Source: Candidatus Wolframiiraptor sinensis
GTDB taxonomy: Archaea; Thermoproteota; Nitrososphaeria_A; Caldarchaeales; Wolframiiraptoraceae
Direction: 5' to 3'
Assembly: GCA_023268255.1 (NCBI GenBank)
Contig: JALNJX010000003.1
Location: forward strand, 62,001 to 126,000
Length of the DNA stretch: 64,000 nucleotides
In this document: positions 25,334-34,093 of the stretch, in pieces
Layout: every line of letters starts with the position of its first letter
How positions within the stretch are numbered: the stretch's first letter is position 1
Notes under the pieces: model-generated
What the model saw: the letters and a program-made list of their open reading frames with translations, nothing else
What the model was told of the DNA's origin: nothing
Database searches by the model: none
Made by a program: the position numbers and the translations under genes

Positions 25334-26551
25334 TCATGGCAGCGTGGCAGCCCCTCGGCATAGAAGTAGGACCGCGGCCGCCAGCGGAAGTCTTACCAGC
25401 TTTCTGGATATAGGGGGTATCTCGATGCCGCGAATCCTGATTCCGCTGGATCTTATCACCTTGACATGAACCTCCTCGTCAATGGGCAGGGCGACGGGGC
25501 TCCATGCTGGATCAAAATCATCGAGCTCATTCGGGTCTATTATCTGAGCCCTTAGCCCAGTCTTCCCATTCAGCGAGTTCCCAAGCCTTATCAGCCTATG
25601 AATATCCTGGGTCACGACCACGTCCACGTGCGCGGCGGCGGCCTCCTCGGCCGCTTTCACCAAAATTCTCCTAGATGAAGCGCTCAATGCGCTCCAGGGC
25701 ACTTTATCCGTCTCGAGCTCGCCGAGCTTCTCGAGATCCCTCACCAGCGTCTGCGACCGCTTATCGCCCGCGAGCTCGCAGATCTTCTCGACATTTCTGC
25801 TCATTAGTAGTTGAAGCGCCTGCTTAGCTATCCTTCCCCTCCAGCCCGGGTCGCCGAGATCCGGCGCAGCCTTCATGCTCACTTTTCTACCCTCGAGCCC
25901 GAGAAGCCTTGGCTCGAGCCCAGCCGCCATCACGTAGTCTATTATCTCCCTTCTCTCCTGCTGGCTCATATCCAGCGCATGCTCATCGGAGACTACGACG
26001 TGGTATCCCCTATTCCCCGAGAACGCTACTCTCATCTTCCTGAATCCCAGATCGGATTCTAGGATCTCGAGAAGCTTCCCGGCCTCGCTTCTAGCGCTCT
26101 CCAGGCAGCTCTCACAAACCCATTCAACTCTCTCGAGGGGTGCTCCGCACCTCGCGCACCTCTCCGCATCAGCCGGATAGTCCAGCAAGCAGCTCCTACA
26201 TACTTTAAAGTCGTGGTTCTTCTTGCACGGCGTCTTGAGATGATCCGCATCGATATCGAAGGCCAGCTCGGAGCCGATCCACCCCTTCTGATCCATAGGA
26301 GCCCTCGGATATTTGTAGAACGCGGCAGAGTGATATACGTGGAGGGGAGCCTTCTCCGCGAGCATCTGCTTAAGCTCGCTCGGGCTCGCGAAGCCGATGT
26401 GCCTCACCATCGCCTTCTCCGCGAAGGTGAAGTACCCGAACTCCCTCTCCTGAATTCTCTCGGGGACGTAGATCTCCTCACCATGCTCGAGATAATACTG
26501 CTTGAAGAGCTTCTGGACAAATGCGGCGTCCTCATCCTTTATGAAGCTCAT
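25334..26551 (-). CDS. priS: DNA primase small (catalytic) subunit PriS
   Basis: The catalytic subunit of the archaeal/eukaryotic-type primase, making RNA/DNA primers. The metal-binding DxD is in LAFDIDADH near residue 95, an inserted zinc region CRSC...CARC...CESC follows (residues 115-150), then SGNRGYHVVV near residue 176, and VTQDIHRLIRLGNSLNGKTG near residue 310, which carries the third acid and nucleotide contacts. At 405 residues it is slightly longer than average because of the zinc insertion. It follows a 37-residue membrane peptide gene by 12 bases. Confidence 0.92.
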   Translation of the reverse strand: MSFIKDEDAAFVQKLFKQYYLEHGEEIYVPERIQEREFGYFTFAEKAMVRHIGFASPSELKQMLAEKAPLHVYHSAAFYKYPRAPMDQKGWIGSELAFDIDADHLKTPCKKNHDFKVCRSCLLDYPADAERCARCGAPLERVEWVCESCLESARSEAGKLLEILESDLGFRKMRVAFSGNRGYHVVVSDEHALDMSQQERREIIDYVMAAGLEPRLLGLEGRKVSMKAAPDLGDPGWRGRIAKQALQLLMSRNVEKICELAGDKRSQTLVRDLEKLGELETDKVPWSALSASSRRILVKAAEEAAAAHVDVVVTQDIHRLIRLGNSLNGKTGLRAQIIDPNELDDFDPAWSPVALPIDEEVHVKVIRSSGIRIRGIEIPPISRKLVRLPLAAAVLLLCRGAATLP

Positions 26552-26563
26552 TTCCCTCCCAGG

Positions 26564-26677
26564 CTACTCCCTCTTAAGCGATGTATAGACTATGTAGGCG
26601 AGTATCGCCACGAATATTACGGCGGCGAGCCAGAAGGAGCTCCTATAAACCAGATCGAGAAAGGCCTCGAGAGTCAT
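26564..26677 (-). CDS. 37-residue single-span membrane peptide
   Basis: An ATG at 26677 encodes MTLEAFLDLVYRSSFWL followed by a hydrophobic span AAVIFVAILAYIVY and a basic end KRE before TAG. It has one transmembrane helix with positive residues after it. GGGGGAT lies about 16 bases upstream, a little far for a Shine-Dalgarno sequence. It ends 12 bases before the priS start on the same strand. Function unknown; it could also be a chance frame, although the clean amphipathic design argues for a gene. Confidence 0.5.
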   Translation of the reverse strand: MTLEAFLDLVYRSSFWLAAVIFVAILAYIVYTSLKRE

Positions 26678-26731
26678 GCTGCGATTAAGCGTTATCCCCC
26701 AGTTTTAAGCATTATCTCGAGCTCGACGAGC

Positions 26732-28111
26732 TCATCCCGACGCTAGGATAGTCAGATCTCCGACATTAGTCCCGGTCGGACCAGTATATATCGCTCCGCC
26801 CACGAGGTTGAAGAAGCTATTCGAGTCATTCTCCCTGAGAAATCTCACGGGGTTTACGCCCAGCCTCACCGCATCATGATATGTTTGCGGGTCTGCTATC
26901 GCTCCGGCGGCGGATGAGACTCCATCCACCCCATCCGTCCCGACGCTCAGTATAACGGACCTCTCCAACTCCTTTAGCCTAAGCGATGATGCGAGGACGA
27001 GCTCCTGATTTCTCCCGCCAACCCCACCTCCCTTAACGGTCACAGTGTATTCTCCGCCGAGTATCATCGCGCATTTTTCGCCATTCTCTTCTAGCTGGCG
27101 CAGAAGCCCCGCTAATAGAATTCCAACCTGCGATGCCTCGCCCTCCGCATATTTGCTCAGCACCATGCACTTGAAGCCCCTCGACTCGAGGTAGCTAGCC
27201 GCGGCTCTACAAGCATCACCGATATCCGCGATTACTATATTCGTTATCCGCCGGAATGCCGGGTCCCTGGGCTTGGGCGTCTCCTCAGCCCTCCCCTCCA
27301 TCCCATCAATTATCCTCCTTCTAACGCTCTCCGGAACAACATCCCATAGATCGTATTTCCTCAGTATATTGTATGCGTCTCTGAAGGTTGTTGGATCCGG
27401 CGCGGTCGGCCCCGACCCTACGCACTCCACCCGGTTTCCAACCACGTCTGAAAGTGCCAGGCTAATAACCCTGGCTCTTGACATCCTTTTGCCAAGCCAT
27501 CCACCCTTGACGAGGGATAAATGCTTCCTAACAGCATTTATCTCATCAATCGTCGCACCGCTTTCCAGAAGGAGCTTGGTCGTGAATATCTTATCCTTCA
27601 GGGTCACGGGATGCGCTGGTAGGGCGAGCATGGCGGATGCGCCGCCTGAAAGAAGGAAGATCACTAGGGTCCTCTCCGTAACTGATTCAGCCCACTCTAG
27701 GAGAATCTCAGAGGCCTCTATGCTGCTCTCGCTTGGAACCGGGTGGCTCGAGGGAACCACGTCGATCTTCCTAAGGTTGATGCACTCGCATGGGCTGCTC
27801 GAAGACGCGATGACGCCTCCGGAAATTTTATCGAAGATTAGCGGCTCCAGCATCTCCGCCATCTTGACCGATGCCTTGCCGGCTCCCAAGACGACGACCT
27901 CATCGAACTTCCTCAGATCGATTTTCAGCGAGTCCTTCACGATCAGAAAATCATCCTCCACGCGAACTCTCTTCATGAAGCTCTCGGGCATGACGCTTCT
28001 GATCCCTTGCTCGGCGGCCCTTAAAACCTCGCCCCTAAGATCGGCGATTATCCCGGATCTGGATCCGATGAGATCATCGAAGTTTCTTATCAAGCTTTGA
28101 GAGGAGCCCAT
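26732..28111 (-). CDS. Glycerate 2-kinase (GckA/MOFRL family)
   Basis: A 459-residue kinase converting glycerate to 2-phosphoglycerate, as in archaeal modified Entner-Doudoroff pathways. It has VVVLGAGKASVKMA near residue 65, SSHPVPSE near residue 115, LLSGGASAM near residue 145, DEINAVRKHLS near residue 185, SDVVGN near residue 217 and the C-terminal MOFRL domain with GGEYTVTVKGGGVGGRNQE and SVGTDGVDG. The frame is open to 28255, but the ATG at 28111 fits the family and avoids overlap with the divergent hexapeptide gene. Confidence 0.9.
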   Translation of the reverse strand: MGSSQSLIRNFDDLIGSRSGIIADLRGEVLRAAEQGIRSVMPESFMKRVRVEDDFLIVKDSLKIDLRKFDEVVVLGAGKASVKMAEMLEPLIFDKISGGVIASSSSPCECINLRKIDVVPSSHPVPSESSIEASEILLEWAESVTERTLVIFLLSGGASAMLALPAHPVTLKDKIFTTKLLLESGATIDEINAVRKHLSLVKGGWLGKRMSRARVISLALSDVVGNRVECVGSGPTAPDPTTFRDAYNILRKYDLWDVVPESVRRRIIDGMEGRAEETPKPRDPAFRRITNIVIADIGDACRAAASYLESRGFKCMVLSKYAEGEASQVGILLAGLLRQLEENGEKCAMILGGEYTVTVKGGGVGGRNQELVLASSLRLKELERSVILSVGTDGVDGVSSAAGAIADPQTYHDAVRLGVNPVRFLRENDSNSFFNLVGGAIYTGPTGTNVGDLTILASG

Positions 28112-28164
28112 CGATTGTGGAATGTTTTTTGCCAAGTATAAGCCTTGCTTAAGCCGGGCTCCAG

Positions 28165-28860
28165 ATGGGATACATCTCGAGGCATGCGGTCTTGAGGGGC
28201 TTCGCCTCCGAATCAACGATAATCTTAGGGCGCTCCGAGATAGGCGAAGAAACATTCCTCGATGAGTTCGTCTGCGTCGGCTACCCGAGGAGGAATAAGC
28301 TGCTCGGGTTCTCGGGGAAATTTGCCGATCTAGACGACCTGAGCTCCGGCGCCAGAATCGGGAGAAAGTGCATTATTCGCAGCCACACAGTTATCTACGA
28401 GGGCGTCGAGATAGGCGATAACGTCGAGACCGGGCATCACGTCCTGATCAGGGAAGGATCAAGAATAGGATCGGATAGCAGGATAGGAAGCTATGCCAAG
28501 CTCGATGGAAAAGTTGAGGTCGGATCGAGGGTCAGCATACAGTCCGGAGCATATCTCCCCCACTTAACAATCATCGAGGATGGAGTTTTCATAGGCCCAG
28601 GAGTGATTGTGACGAATGATCCATATCCGGTGAGTAGGCGCCTTCTAGGAGTTAGGATCGCGAGGGAAGCGATCATAGGTGCCGGCGCGGTGCTCCTAGC
28701 TGGAGTCGAGATAGGCGAGCGGGCCATCATAGGTGCCGGCGCGGTCGTCACGAGAAGTGTTCCGGCTGGGATGGTCGCATATGGATGCCCGGCCAGGGTA
28801 ATGATGACCAGAGAGGAGTATGATGAGAAGAGGAGGGCTCATGAGGAGTCCGGAGCATAA
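28165..28860 (+). CDS. Hexapeptide-repeat (left-handed beta helix) acyltransferase-like protein
   Basis: A 231-residue protein built largely of hexapeptide turns ([LIV]-G-x4), such as EIGDNV, RIGSDS, RIGSYA, EVGSRV and the exactly repeated block IIGAGAV near residues 172 and 191, forming a left-handed parallel beta helix. Such proteins usually acetylate sugars, nucleotide sugars or amino sugars, or act as carbonic anhydrases. A His in the helix (HVLIREG region) could be catalytic. The substrate is not known. Its 3' end overlaps the convergent M20 peptidase gene by 22 bases. Confidence 0.82.
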   Translation: MGYISRHAVLRGFASESTIILGRSEIGEETFLDEFVCVGYPRRNKLLGFSGKFADLDDLSSGARIGRKCIIRSHTVIYEGVEIGDNVETGHHVLIREGSRIGSDSRIGSYAKLDGKVEVGSRVSIQSGAYLPHLTIIEDGVFIGPGVIVTNDPYPVSRRLLGVRIAREAIIGAGAVLLAGVEIGERAIIGAGAVVTRSVPAGMVAYGCPARVMMTREEYDEKRRAHEESGA

Positions 28861-30020
28861 GCTGGCTCCAGGATCCCGAGGATTATCAGCGCATAAATCT
28901 TGGCCGCCGTGATGAGCTCCGAGACGGAGACCCATTCATCCACGGAGTGAGCCTGCTCTAGGCTCCCGGGCCCGAGGATTACGGAGGGGATTCGCGCCTC
29001 ATTAACTAGGTAGCTCATATCGCATGTCGCCTGGAAGCCCGCTATCTCCGGCTCGCGTCCCAGAACAGTCCTCACGGCCTCGGCGGCGGCCTCGATGATC
29101 CTGGAGCTTGGATCGGTCTCCGATGGCGGAACCCAGCGGAGGACCAAGATCTCATGCCTAGCCTTCCTCCTCCGATCAATCTCCTCGGCTATGCGCCTAA
29201 ATTCATCGATGATCGTGCTGAGGTCTTCATCCGGCAGAGCCCTATAATCTAGGATCACCTCGGCCCAGCCCGGCACCATGTTATCCTTCTCGCCAGCCCT
29301 CAGGATCGTCGCCGAGGCTATGGGAGAGCCGAGGAGGGGATGCCTTCTTCCGGAAATCTTCTTGGAGAGCTCCTCGATCCCGAGAGCGAGCTCAGCGGCC
29401 GCATATAGAGCATTTACCCCCAGCTCCGGCCTACTGGAGTGAGCGCATCTTCCCGCGATCTTCACGGCGGCGACAAGCCTCCCCTTATGAGCTACGCAAA
29501 CGCGGAAGCTCGTGGGCTCTCCGACGACAGCATAACGCGATCTAAACCCGCTTCCGAGAAGCCTTCTGACGCCCTGGGACTCCGCCTCCTCGTCGGCGAC
29601 CGCGGCGAAGACTAGGCCGCCTCCGCCGAGCTCCACTCCACCATCCGCTAAAGCCTTCAAGGCTCCGAGCATCGAGGCGATGCACCCCTTCGCGTCAGCG
29701 GCGCCCCTGCCATAAAGCCTTCCATCCCGAATGACCCCTCCAAATGGAGGAGTGCTCCAAGCTCTCCTCTCGCCCGCTGGAACAGTATCAAGGTGCGTTA
29801 GAAGCAGGAGATCGGCTCCTCCAAAATCCTTGCTCGCCCCTATGCAGTTAGCCCGCCCATCGAAGGCATCAACCCGCGCCTTAAGCCCGAGCTCGGAAAG
29901 CCTCTCGGCGAGGAAGCTTGCGATCTCAGCCTCGCGGCCAGGAGGATTCTCCGAGTTTATGCTAATGAGTTTTGAGGCCATCGAGACGATATACCCCTCA
30001 TCAACGCGTAGCGCCCCCAT
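28839..30020 (-). CDS. M20-family metallopeptidase/deacylase (ArgE/DapE-like)
   Basis: A 393-residue zinc hydrolase of the M20 family. Metal ligands are visible in LLTHLDTVP near residue 77, GRGAADAKG near residue 108, AVADEEAESQG near residue 142 and a late His in EQAHSVDEW near residue 360. The dimerisation lid begins near AHKGRLVAAVKI. Members remove acyl groups in lysine/arginine synthesis or cleave dipeptides; the exact substrate is unclear. ATG 30020 is preferred because GGAGG lies 5 bases upstream. Confidence 0.87.
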   Translation of the reverse strand: MGALRVDEGYIVSMASKLISINSENPPGREAEIASFLAERLSELGLKARVDAFDGRANCIGASKDFGGADLLLLTHLDTVPAGERRAWSTPPFGGVIRDGRLYGRGAADAKGCIASMLGALKALADGGVELGGGGLVFAAVADEEAESQGVRRLLGSGFRSRYAVVGEPTSFRVCVAHKGRLVAAVKIAGRCAHSSRPELGVNALYAAAELALGIEELSKKISGRRHPLLGSPIASATILRAGEKDNMVPGWAEVILDYRALPDEDLSTIIDEFRRIAEEIDRRRKARHEILVLRWVPPSETDPSSRIIEAAAEAVRTVLGREPEIAGFQATCDMSYLVNEARIPSVILGPGSLEQAHSVDEWVSVSELITAAKIYALIILGILEPAYAPDSS

Positions 30021-30088
30021 CGCCACCTCCTCCGCTCAGCCAAAATAAAATCAATCACGTCTCTTTAACGAGATTCTCGGGGGCAAAC

Positions 30089-30096
30089 TTATATAA
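30089..30096 (+). promoter_or_regulatory. TATA box of the aIF1 gene
   Basis: TTATATAA with a purine-rich stretch upstream (CAAAC), about 36-43 bases before the aIF1 ATG. A strong Shine-Dalgarno AAAGGAGGT (30118-30126) follows, 5 bases from the ATG. Confidence 0.65.
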
Positions 30097-30131
30097 CCGC
30101 ACAATCTCCTAATCTTGAAAGGAGGTAGGTA

Positions 30132-30440
30132 ATGGAGGGAATCTGCCCGGTCTGCGGGTTACCGAAATCAATCTGCGCATGCCAGGCGATAAGCCGCGAG
30201 CAACAGAAGATCAAGATAAAGCTTGAGACCAGGAAGTGGGGCAGGCCTGTAACAATCATAGAGGGCTTAGATGATGGGGCGGAAGATCTGCACAAGCTCG
30301 CGAAGATGCTGAAGGCCGCCTGTGCATCCGGCGGAACCGTGAAAAATAACACGATTATTCTCCAGGGAGATCATAGGCAGAAGGTCAGAGAGATTTTGCT
30401 ATCGATAGGATGGCTCGACGAAAACATCGAGGTCATCTAG
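30132..30440 (+). CDS. Translation initiation factor aIF1 (SUI1 family)
   Basis: A 102-residue SUI1/eIF1 homologue that checks start-codon pairing on the 30S subunit. A short N-terminal zinc knuckle (CPVCGLPKSICAC) precedes the SUI1 domain, whose features are RKWGRPVTIIEGLD near residue 37, LKAACASGGTVKNN near residue 60 and the IILQGDHRQKVREIL helix. Length and layout match archaeal aIF1. The Shine-Dalgarno sequence is one of the strongest in the window. It converges on the tfb gene with a 23-base gap. Confidence 0.93.
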   Translation: MEGICPVCGLPKSICACQAISREQQKIKIKLETRKWGRPVTIIEGLDDGAEDLHKLAKMLKAACASGGTVKNNTIILQGDHRQKVREILLSIGWLDENIEVI

Positions 30441-30463
30441 CTGCGTGGAAGAAACTGTAAGCT

Positions 30464-31420
30464 CTACGATGGCGCGGATCTGCTAGCAACCGGCTGGCTC
30501 TCCAAAATCTCCTTCAACCCCTTAAACCTATTCCGGACTGTAACCTCCGTCACGCCGGCCGCTCTCGCGATATCCTTCTGCGTCACCGGCTGATTTCTCT
30601 CTTGGCATGCCATGTATAGCGCTGCAGCCGCCATACCGACGGGATCCTTTCCTATCGTTGCGCCCCTCTTATGAGCTTCCTCGAGTATTCTTAGAGCCTC
30701 CTGCACGGTCGCCTCATCGAGACCAACTTTAGAGGCTATCTTATTCAGGAATATTGCCGGATCAGCGACAGGAACCTTCAGGTTCAGATGTTTCAGGAGA
30801 AGTCTATAGCCCTGAGCTATCGTCTTTCTCTTGACTATTGGGTAGGCTTTCTCGAGCTCCCTTAGATCCCTGGGGGCGCCCATTAGCCTGCAAGCAGCAT
30901 AAACCGCCGCGGCCATTATTGACCTGATGGATCTGCCCCGAACCAGCCCGGCCTTCAGCGCCTTCCGGTAGATGAGCATCGCTGCCTCGGCTATCGCCTG
31001 GCTCAGCCTCAGCTTATCCACGTAAATCTGCAGTATATTGACCGCCTGCTGGAGATTTCTGGCCTCGGAAGCGCTGACCTGAGATGTCGCATCAAGCTTC
31101 TTCAATCTTAGAAGCCTCTCCCTAACCTCCTTCGGCAGCTTCCTCCCAGCAGCATCTTCATCGATCCTATCTATCACGGTTGATAGGCCATGATCCCTGT
31201 ACATTATCGAGAGCGGCGCGCCGGCTCTACTCCTATCCTCCTCCTCATCGAGATTTCTCCACTCAGGCCCTCTATCGACATCTCTCTCCTGAACGACGTA
31301 GCCGCAGCTCGGGCAGGTTATCTCCCCAGTCCTAGGATCATGGATCAGGACATCATTACCGCATTCTGGGCAAAGCATTCCCTCTCTCCAAAGCGGGGAT
31401 CTCTTCCTTTCCGAAGACAC
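30464..31420 (-). CDS. tfb: Transcription initiation factor TFB
   Basis: A 318-residue TFIIB homologue that recruits RNA polymerase to TBP-bound promoters. The zinc ribbon is CPECG...CPSCGYVV (residues 17-40), the B-finger/linker follows around GPEWRNLDEEEDRSRAG, and two cyclin repeats cover about 115-310, ending with a helix-turn-helix (ITRAAGV-like AAGVTEVTVRNRFKGL) that reads the BRE. The start is a GTG with GGAGGATTCGGAG upstream. A TATA box (AATTTATAAGT on the minus strand at about 31473-31483) lies upstream. Confidence 0.95.
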   Translation of the reverse strand: MSSERKRSPLWREGMLCPECGNDVLIHDPRTGEITCPSCGYVVQERDVDRGPEWRNLDEEEDRSRAGAPLSIMYRDHGLSTVIDRIDEDAAGRKLPKEVRERLLRLKKLDATSQVSASEARNLQQAVNILQIYVDKLRLSQAIAEAAMLIYRKALKAGLVRGRSIRSIMAAAVYAACRLMGAPRDLRELEKAYPIVKRKTIAQGYRLLLKHLNLKVPVADPAIFLNKIASKVGLDEATVQEALRILEEAHKRGATIGKDPVGMAAAALYMACQERNQPVTQKDIARAAGVTEVTVRNRFKGLKEILESQPVASRSAPS

Positions 31421-31472
31421 CTCCGAATCCTCCTAAACTTTTTTATTCCCGATCATCATCTTTTACAGTGTT

Positions 31473-31483
31473 ACTTATAAATT
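31473..31483 (-). promoter_or_regulatory. TATA box of tfb
   Basis: On the minus strand, AATTTATAAGT lies 53-63 bases before the tfb GTG, leaving room for a leader of about 30 bases containing its Shine-Dalgarno sequence. Confidence 0.55.
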
Positions 31484-31505
31484 TTTCCCCGGCCCGGAAA
31501 ATCGG

Positions 31506-31513
31506 TATTTATA
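31506..31513 (+). promoter_or_regulatory. TATA box of cysS
   Basis: TATTTATA is centred about 31 bases before the cysS ATG. With the usual archaeal spacing of about 25 bases to the transcription start, the leader would be almost absent. It forms a divergent pair with the tfb promoter. Confidence 0.55.
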
Positions 31514-31540
31514 CTCATCTGTTCGCAGTAATTTAGCCGG

Positions 31541-32998
31541 ATGCCAATCCGGGTCTTCAATACTCTTGGAAGGAGAGTCGAGGTTTTCGAGCCTATTGAG
31601 CCCGGTGTCGTTAAGATGTACGTCTGCGGGCCCACGGTCCAGGACGTCGCCCACCTGGGACACGCGAGAACTTACATTGCTTTCGACGCGATAATAAGGT
31701 TCCTCGAATATTATGGTTACAAGGTCATTTACGTCAGAAATATCACGGATGTTGGGCACATCCGGGAGGAGACCGGAGAGGATCGAGTGATAGAGGGCGC
31801 GAGGAGGGAGAAGCTCCAGCCCATGGAGCTCGTTGACAAGTACATGTTCTCCTTCTTCCAGGATATGGATGCACTTGGAATCAGGAGGCCGAACATACAG
31901 CCCAGGGCGTCAATGCACATACTCGATATGATCGAGATGGCCGCCAAGCTTGTAGAGAAAGGCCACGCGTACGTCGTGGATGGAAACGTCTACTTCGACG
32001 TCTCGACGTTCCCCGAGTACGGAAAACTATCAGGCATAAAATATGAGGAGCTGGTAAAGCATAGGATCGAGCCGGATCCGCGCAAGAGGAACCCCGCGGA
32101 CTTCGCGCTCTGGAAGAAGGCTGAGAAAGGCTATCTCCTCAAATGGAATAGCCCGTGGGGCGAGGGGTTCCCCGGATGGCACATCGAGTGTTGCGTCATG
32201 GCGATGAAGTACCTCGGCGAGCAGATCGATATCCACGGCGGAGGACAGGAACTCATCCTGCCGCATCACGAGAATGAGATAGCGCAGGCCGAGGCCTATA
32301 CCGGCAAGAAGCCCTTCGCCAAGTACTGGCTCCACACGGGATACTTGACGATAAATGGCGAGAAGATGAGCAAGAGCCTCGGAAACTTCATCGCGATAAA
32401 GGACGCGCTGAAGAAGTATGAGGCTGACGTGATAAGGCTCTTCATGCTCTCATCGCACTACAGGAGCCAGATAGATTATAATGAGGAGGCGATGCGGCAG
32501 GCGCAATCGAACCTGATGAGGATCAGGCAGACGCTGGACGCGCTTTATGAGCTCCTCGAAGAGGCTGGGGAGGCCCCTGAGGGCGCCGAAGCGGAGGAGA
32601 TTAAGCTGATCGAGAATGCTAAGAAGGGATTCGTGGCAGCGATGGAGGATGACTTCAACACGCCGAGGGCTCTAGCCGAGATATATGCCCTCACGCGATC
32701 GGCCAACGCGTATATCAGCTCACGAGCGAGGCATGATAAGCTCGTGCTCAAATCATATTATGACGCGATCCTAGAGCTTTCACGGGTCTTCGGCCTATTA
32801 CAGGAATATAGGCCCTCGAAGGCTCGCGCTCAAGTCGAGGTGAAAGAGATCTTGGACATACTCTTGGAGGTTAGGGAGGAGCTGAGGAGGCGCAGAATAT
32901 ACGATATCAGCGATAGAATTCGCAGCAGATTAGCAGAAATGGGGATCCTCGTGGAGGATACCGCGCAGGGTCAGAGGATTAGATTCAGGCAACAGTAG
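31541..32998 (+). CDS. cysS: Cysteinyl-tRNA synthetase
   Basis: A 485-residue class I synthetase charging tRNA-Cys. The zinc and substrate-binding MYVCGPTVQD motif (residue 27 on) is followed by the HIGH-like HLGHA (about 41), VRNITDVG (about 68), the zinc-site GWHIECCVM (about 228), HHENEIAQ (about 258) and the KMSKS loop in GEKMSKSLGN (about 277). The C-terminal part is the usual helical anticodon-binding domain. Many methanogens lack CysRS, so its presence is mildly informative about lineage. Confidence 0.95.
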   Translation: MPIRVFNTLGRRVEVFEPIEPGVVKMYVCGPTVQDVAHLGHARTYIAFDAIIRFLEYYGYKVIYVRNITDVGHIREETGEDRVIEGARREKLQPMELVDKYMFSFFQDMDALGIRRPNIQPRASMHILDMIEMAAKLVEKGHAYVVDGNVYFDVSTFPEYGKLSGIKYEELVKHRIEPDPRKRNPADFALWKKAEKGYLLKWNSPWGEGFPGWHIECCVMAMKYLGEQIDIHGGGQELILPHHENEIAQAEAYTGKKPFAKYWLHTGYLTINGEKMSKSLGNFIAIKDALKKYEADVIRLFMLSSHYRSQIDYNEEAMRQAQSNLMRIRQTLDALYELLEEAGEAPEGAEAEEIKLIENAKKGFVAAMEDDFNTPRALAEIYALTRSANAYISSRARHDKLVLKSYYDAILELSRVFGLLQEYRPSKARAQVEVKEILDILLEVREELRRRRIYDISDRIRSRLAEMGILVEDTAQGQRIRFRQQ

Positions 32999-33047
32999 CC
33001 ACTATGCAGTGGCAAAAATTATAGTATGCTTTCGCGGAGACTTATCC

Positions 33048-33755
33048 GTGAGAGCTGCGATTCTCGCTGGAGGTTATGGTAAGCGGCTTAGGCCGCTCAC
33101 AGAGACTCTTCCCAAGTCCCTTCTACCAATCGGCGATAAGGGGATAATAGAGTGGCAGATAAGATGGTTGAGGCGCTATGGCATAAGCGAGCTGGTGATA
33201 TGTGCCGGCTACCTGAAGGAGAAACTGGTGGAGAGGCTTGAAGACGGATCAAGATACGGGGTTAAGATCAAGTACGCGTTCGAGGAGAACCCCCTGGGAA
33301 CGGGCGGCGCGTTAAAGAACGCTAGAAAGCTTCTCGAGGATGAGGATTTCTTCCTGCTGGTTAATGGCGATGTGTTAACCGACTTAAACCCACTCAAGCT
33401 CGTAGATGCCATGGGCAAGAACTTCATCGCGGCGATCGCCCTAGTCCCCCTTCCATCACCATACGGCATAGTGCGGTTCGACCCAGAGACATGGGAGATA
33501 ACGTCGTTCGTCGAGAAGCCGAAGATAAGGGACTACTGGATTAATGCCGGCGTCTATGCCATGAAGCCCGAGATCTTCGACTACCTGCCCGATGAGGGTA
33601 ATATGGAAAGAATTACTCTGCCGGCTCTGGCGGAGCGGGGTCTGCTGAGAGCCTGCCCATACGAGAACTGCACATGGCTCAGCATAGATAGCCATAAGGA
33701 TCTCGAGGAGGCCTCGAAGATCATCCCGCGTCTCGAAATATTCAAGGAATATTAG
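33048..33755 (+). CDS. Sugar-1-phosphate nucleotidyltransferase
   Basis: A 235-residue enzyme that makes an NDP-sugar from an NTP and a sugar 1-phosphate. It opens with the signature AAILAGGYGKRLRPLT, followed by KSLLPIGDKGIIEWQ, LGTGGALKNA near residue 90, a metal-binding LVNGDVLTD near residue 106 and FVEKPK near residue 155. It resembles mannose-1-phosphate guanylyltransferases without the C-terminal beta-helix domain. The frame extends to 33009, but the GTG at 33048 begins exactly at the family start, with GGAGA 8 bases upstream. Product could feed the glycosyltransferases in this window. Confidence 0.87.
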   Translation: MRAAILAGGYGKRLRPLTETLPKSLLPIGDKGIIEWQIRWLRRYGISELVICAGYLKEKLVERLEDGSRYGVKIKYAFEENPLGTGGALKNARKLLEDEDFFLLVNGDVLTDLNPLKLVDAMGKNFIAAIALVPLPSPYGIVRFDPETWEITSFVEKPKIRDYWINAGVYAMKPEIFDYLPDEGNMERITLPALAERGLLRACPYENCTWLSIDSHKDLEEASKIIPRLEIFKEY

Positions 33756-33778
33756 GGGCCTAAGGCCAATAATCCCTG

Positions 33779-34093
33779 ATGAGCGGGGTTGAGCCGCTGC
33801 GCATAGAGGTTTCGGGGATAGATGAGCTCGTGCGGATCGCCTCCACGTTGCACGCATCCGTGATTAATGTGGATGAAGAGCGCAAGATAGCATTCACGTT
33901 CCTAATGCCCATAGCATCTCTGACCCCAATAATCTACTTCGCTAGGCTCGATGAGGTCCCGGGGAAAAGATTTGCCCACCTCAACAGGATAACTGGGGGG
34001 ATTAGGTTTAGCGATGAGGTCTCGGCCGAGCCTAATGAGGTGAGCGTGATTTTCATCAGGGTGAAGGCTGGAGAACTATTCCCCCAGCCCTAG
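33779..34093 (+). CDS. Unknown 104-residue protein
   Basis: A small alpha/beta protein that I do not recognise. It has a strand-rich composition (PLRIEVSGIDELVRIA, then KIAFTFLMPIASLTPIIYF) and no cysteines, signal peptide or clear transmembrane segment. It lies 23 bases after the nucleotidyltransferase gene on the same strand and overlaps the end of the convergent rimI by 4 bases. No function is proposed. Confidence 0.6.
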   Translation: MSGVEPLRIEVSGIDELVRIASTLHASVINVDEERKIAFTFLMPIASLTPIIYFARLDEVPGKRFAHLNRITGGIRFSDEVSAEPNEVSVIFIRVKAGELFPQP

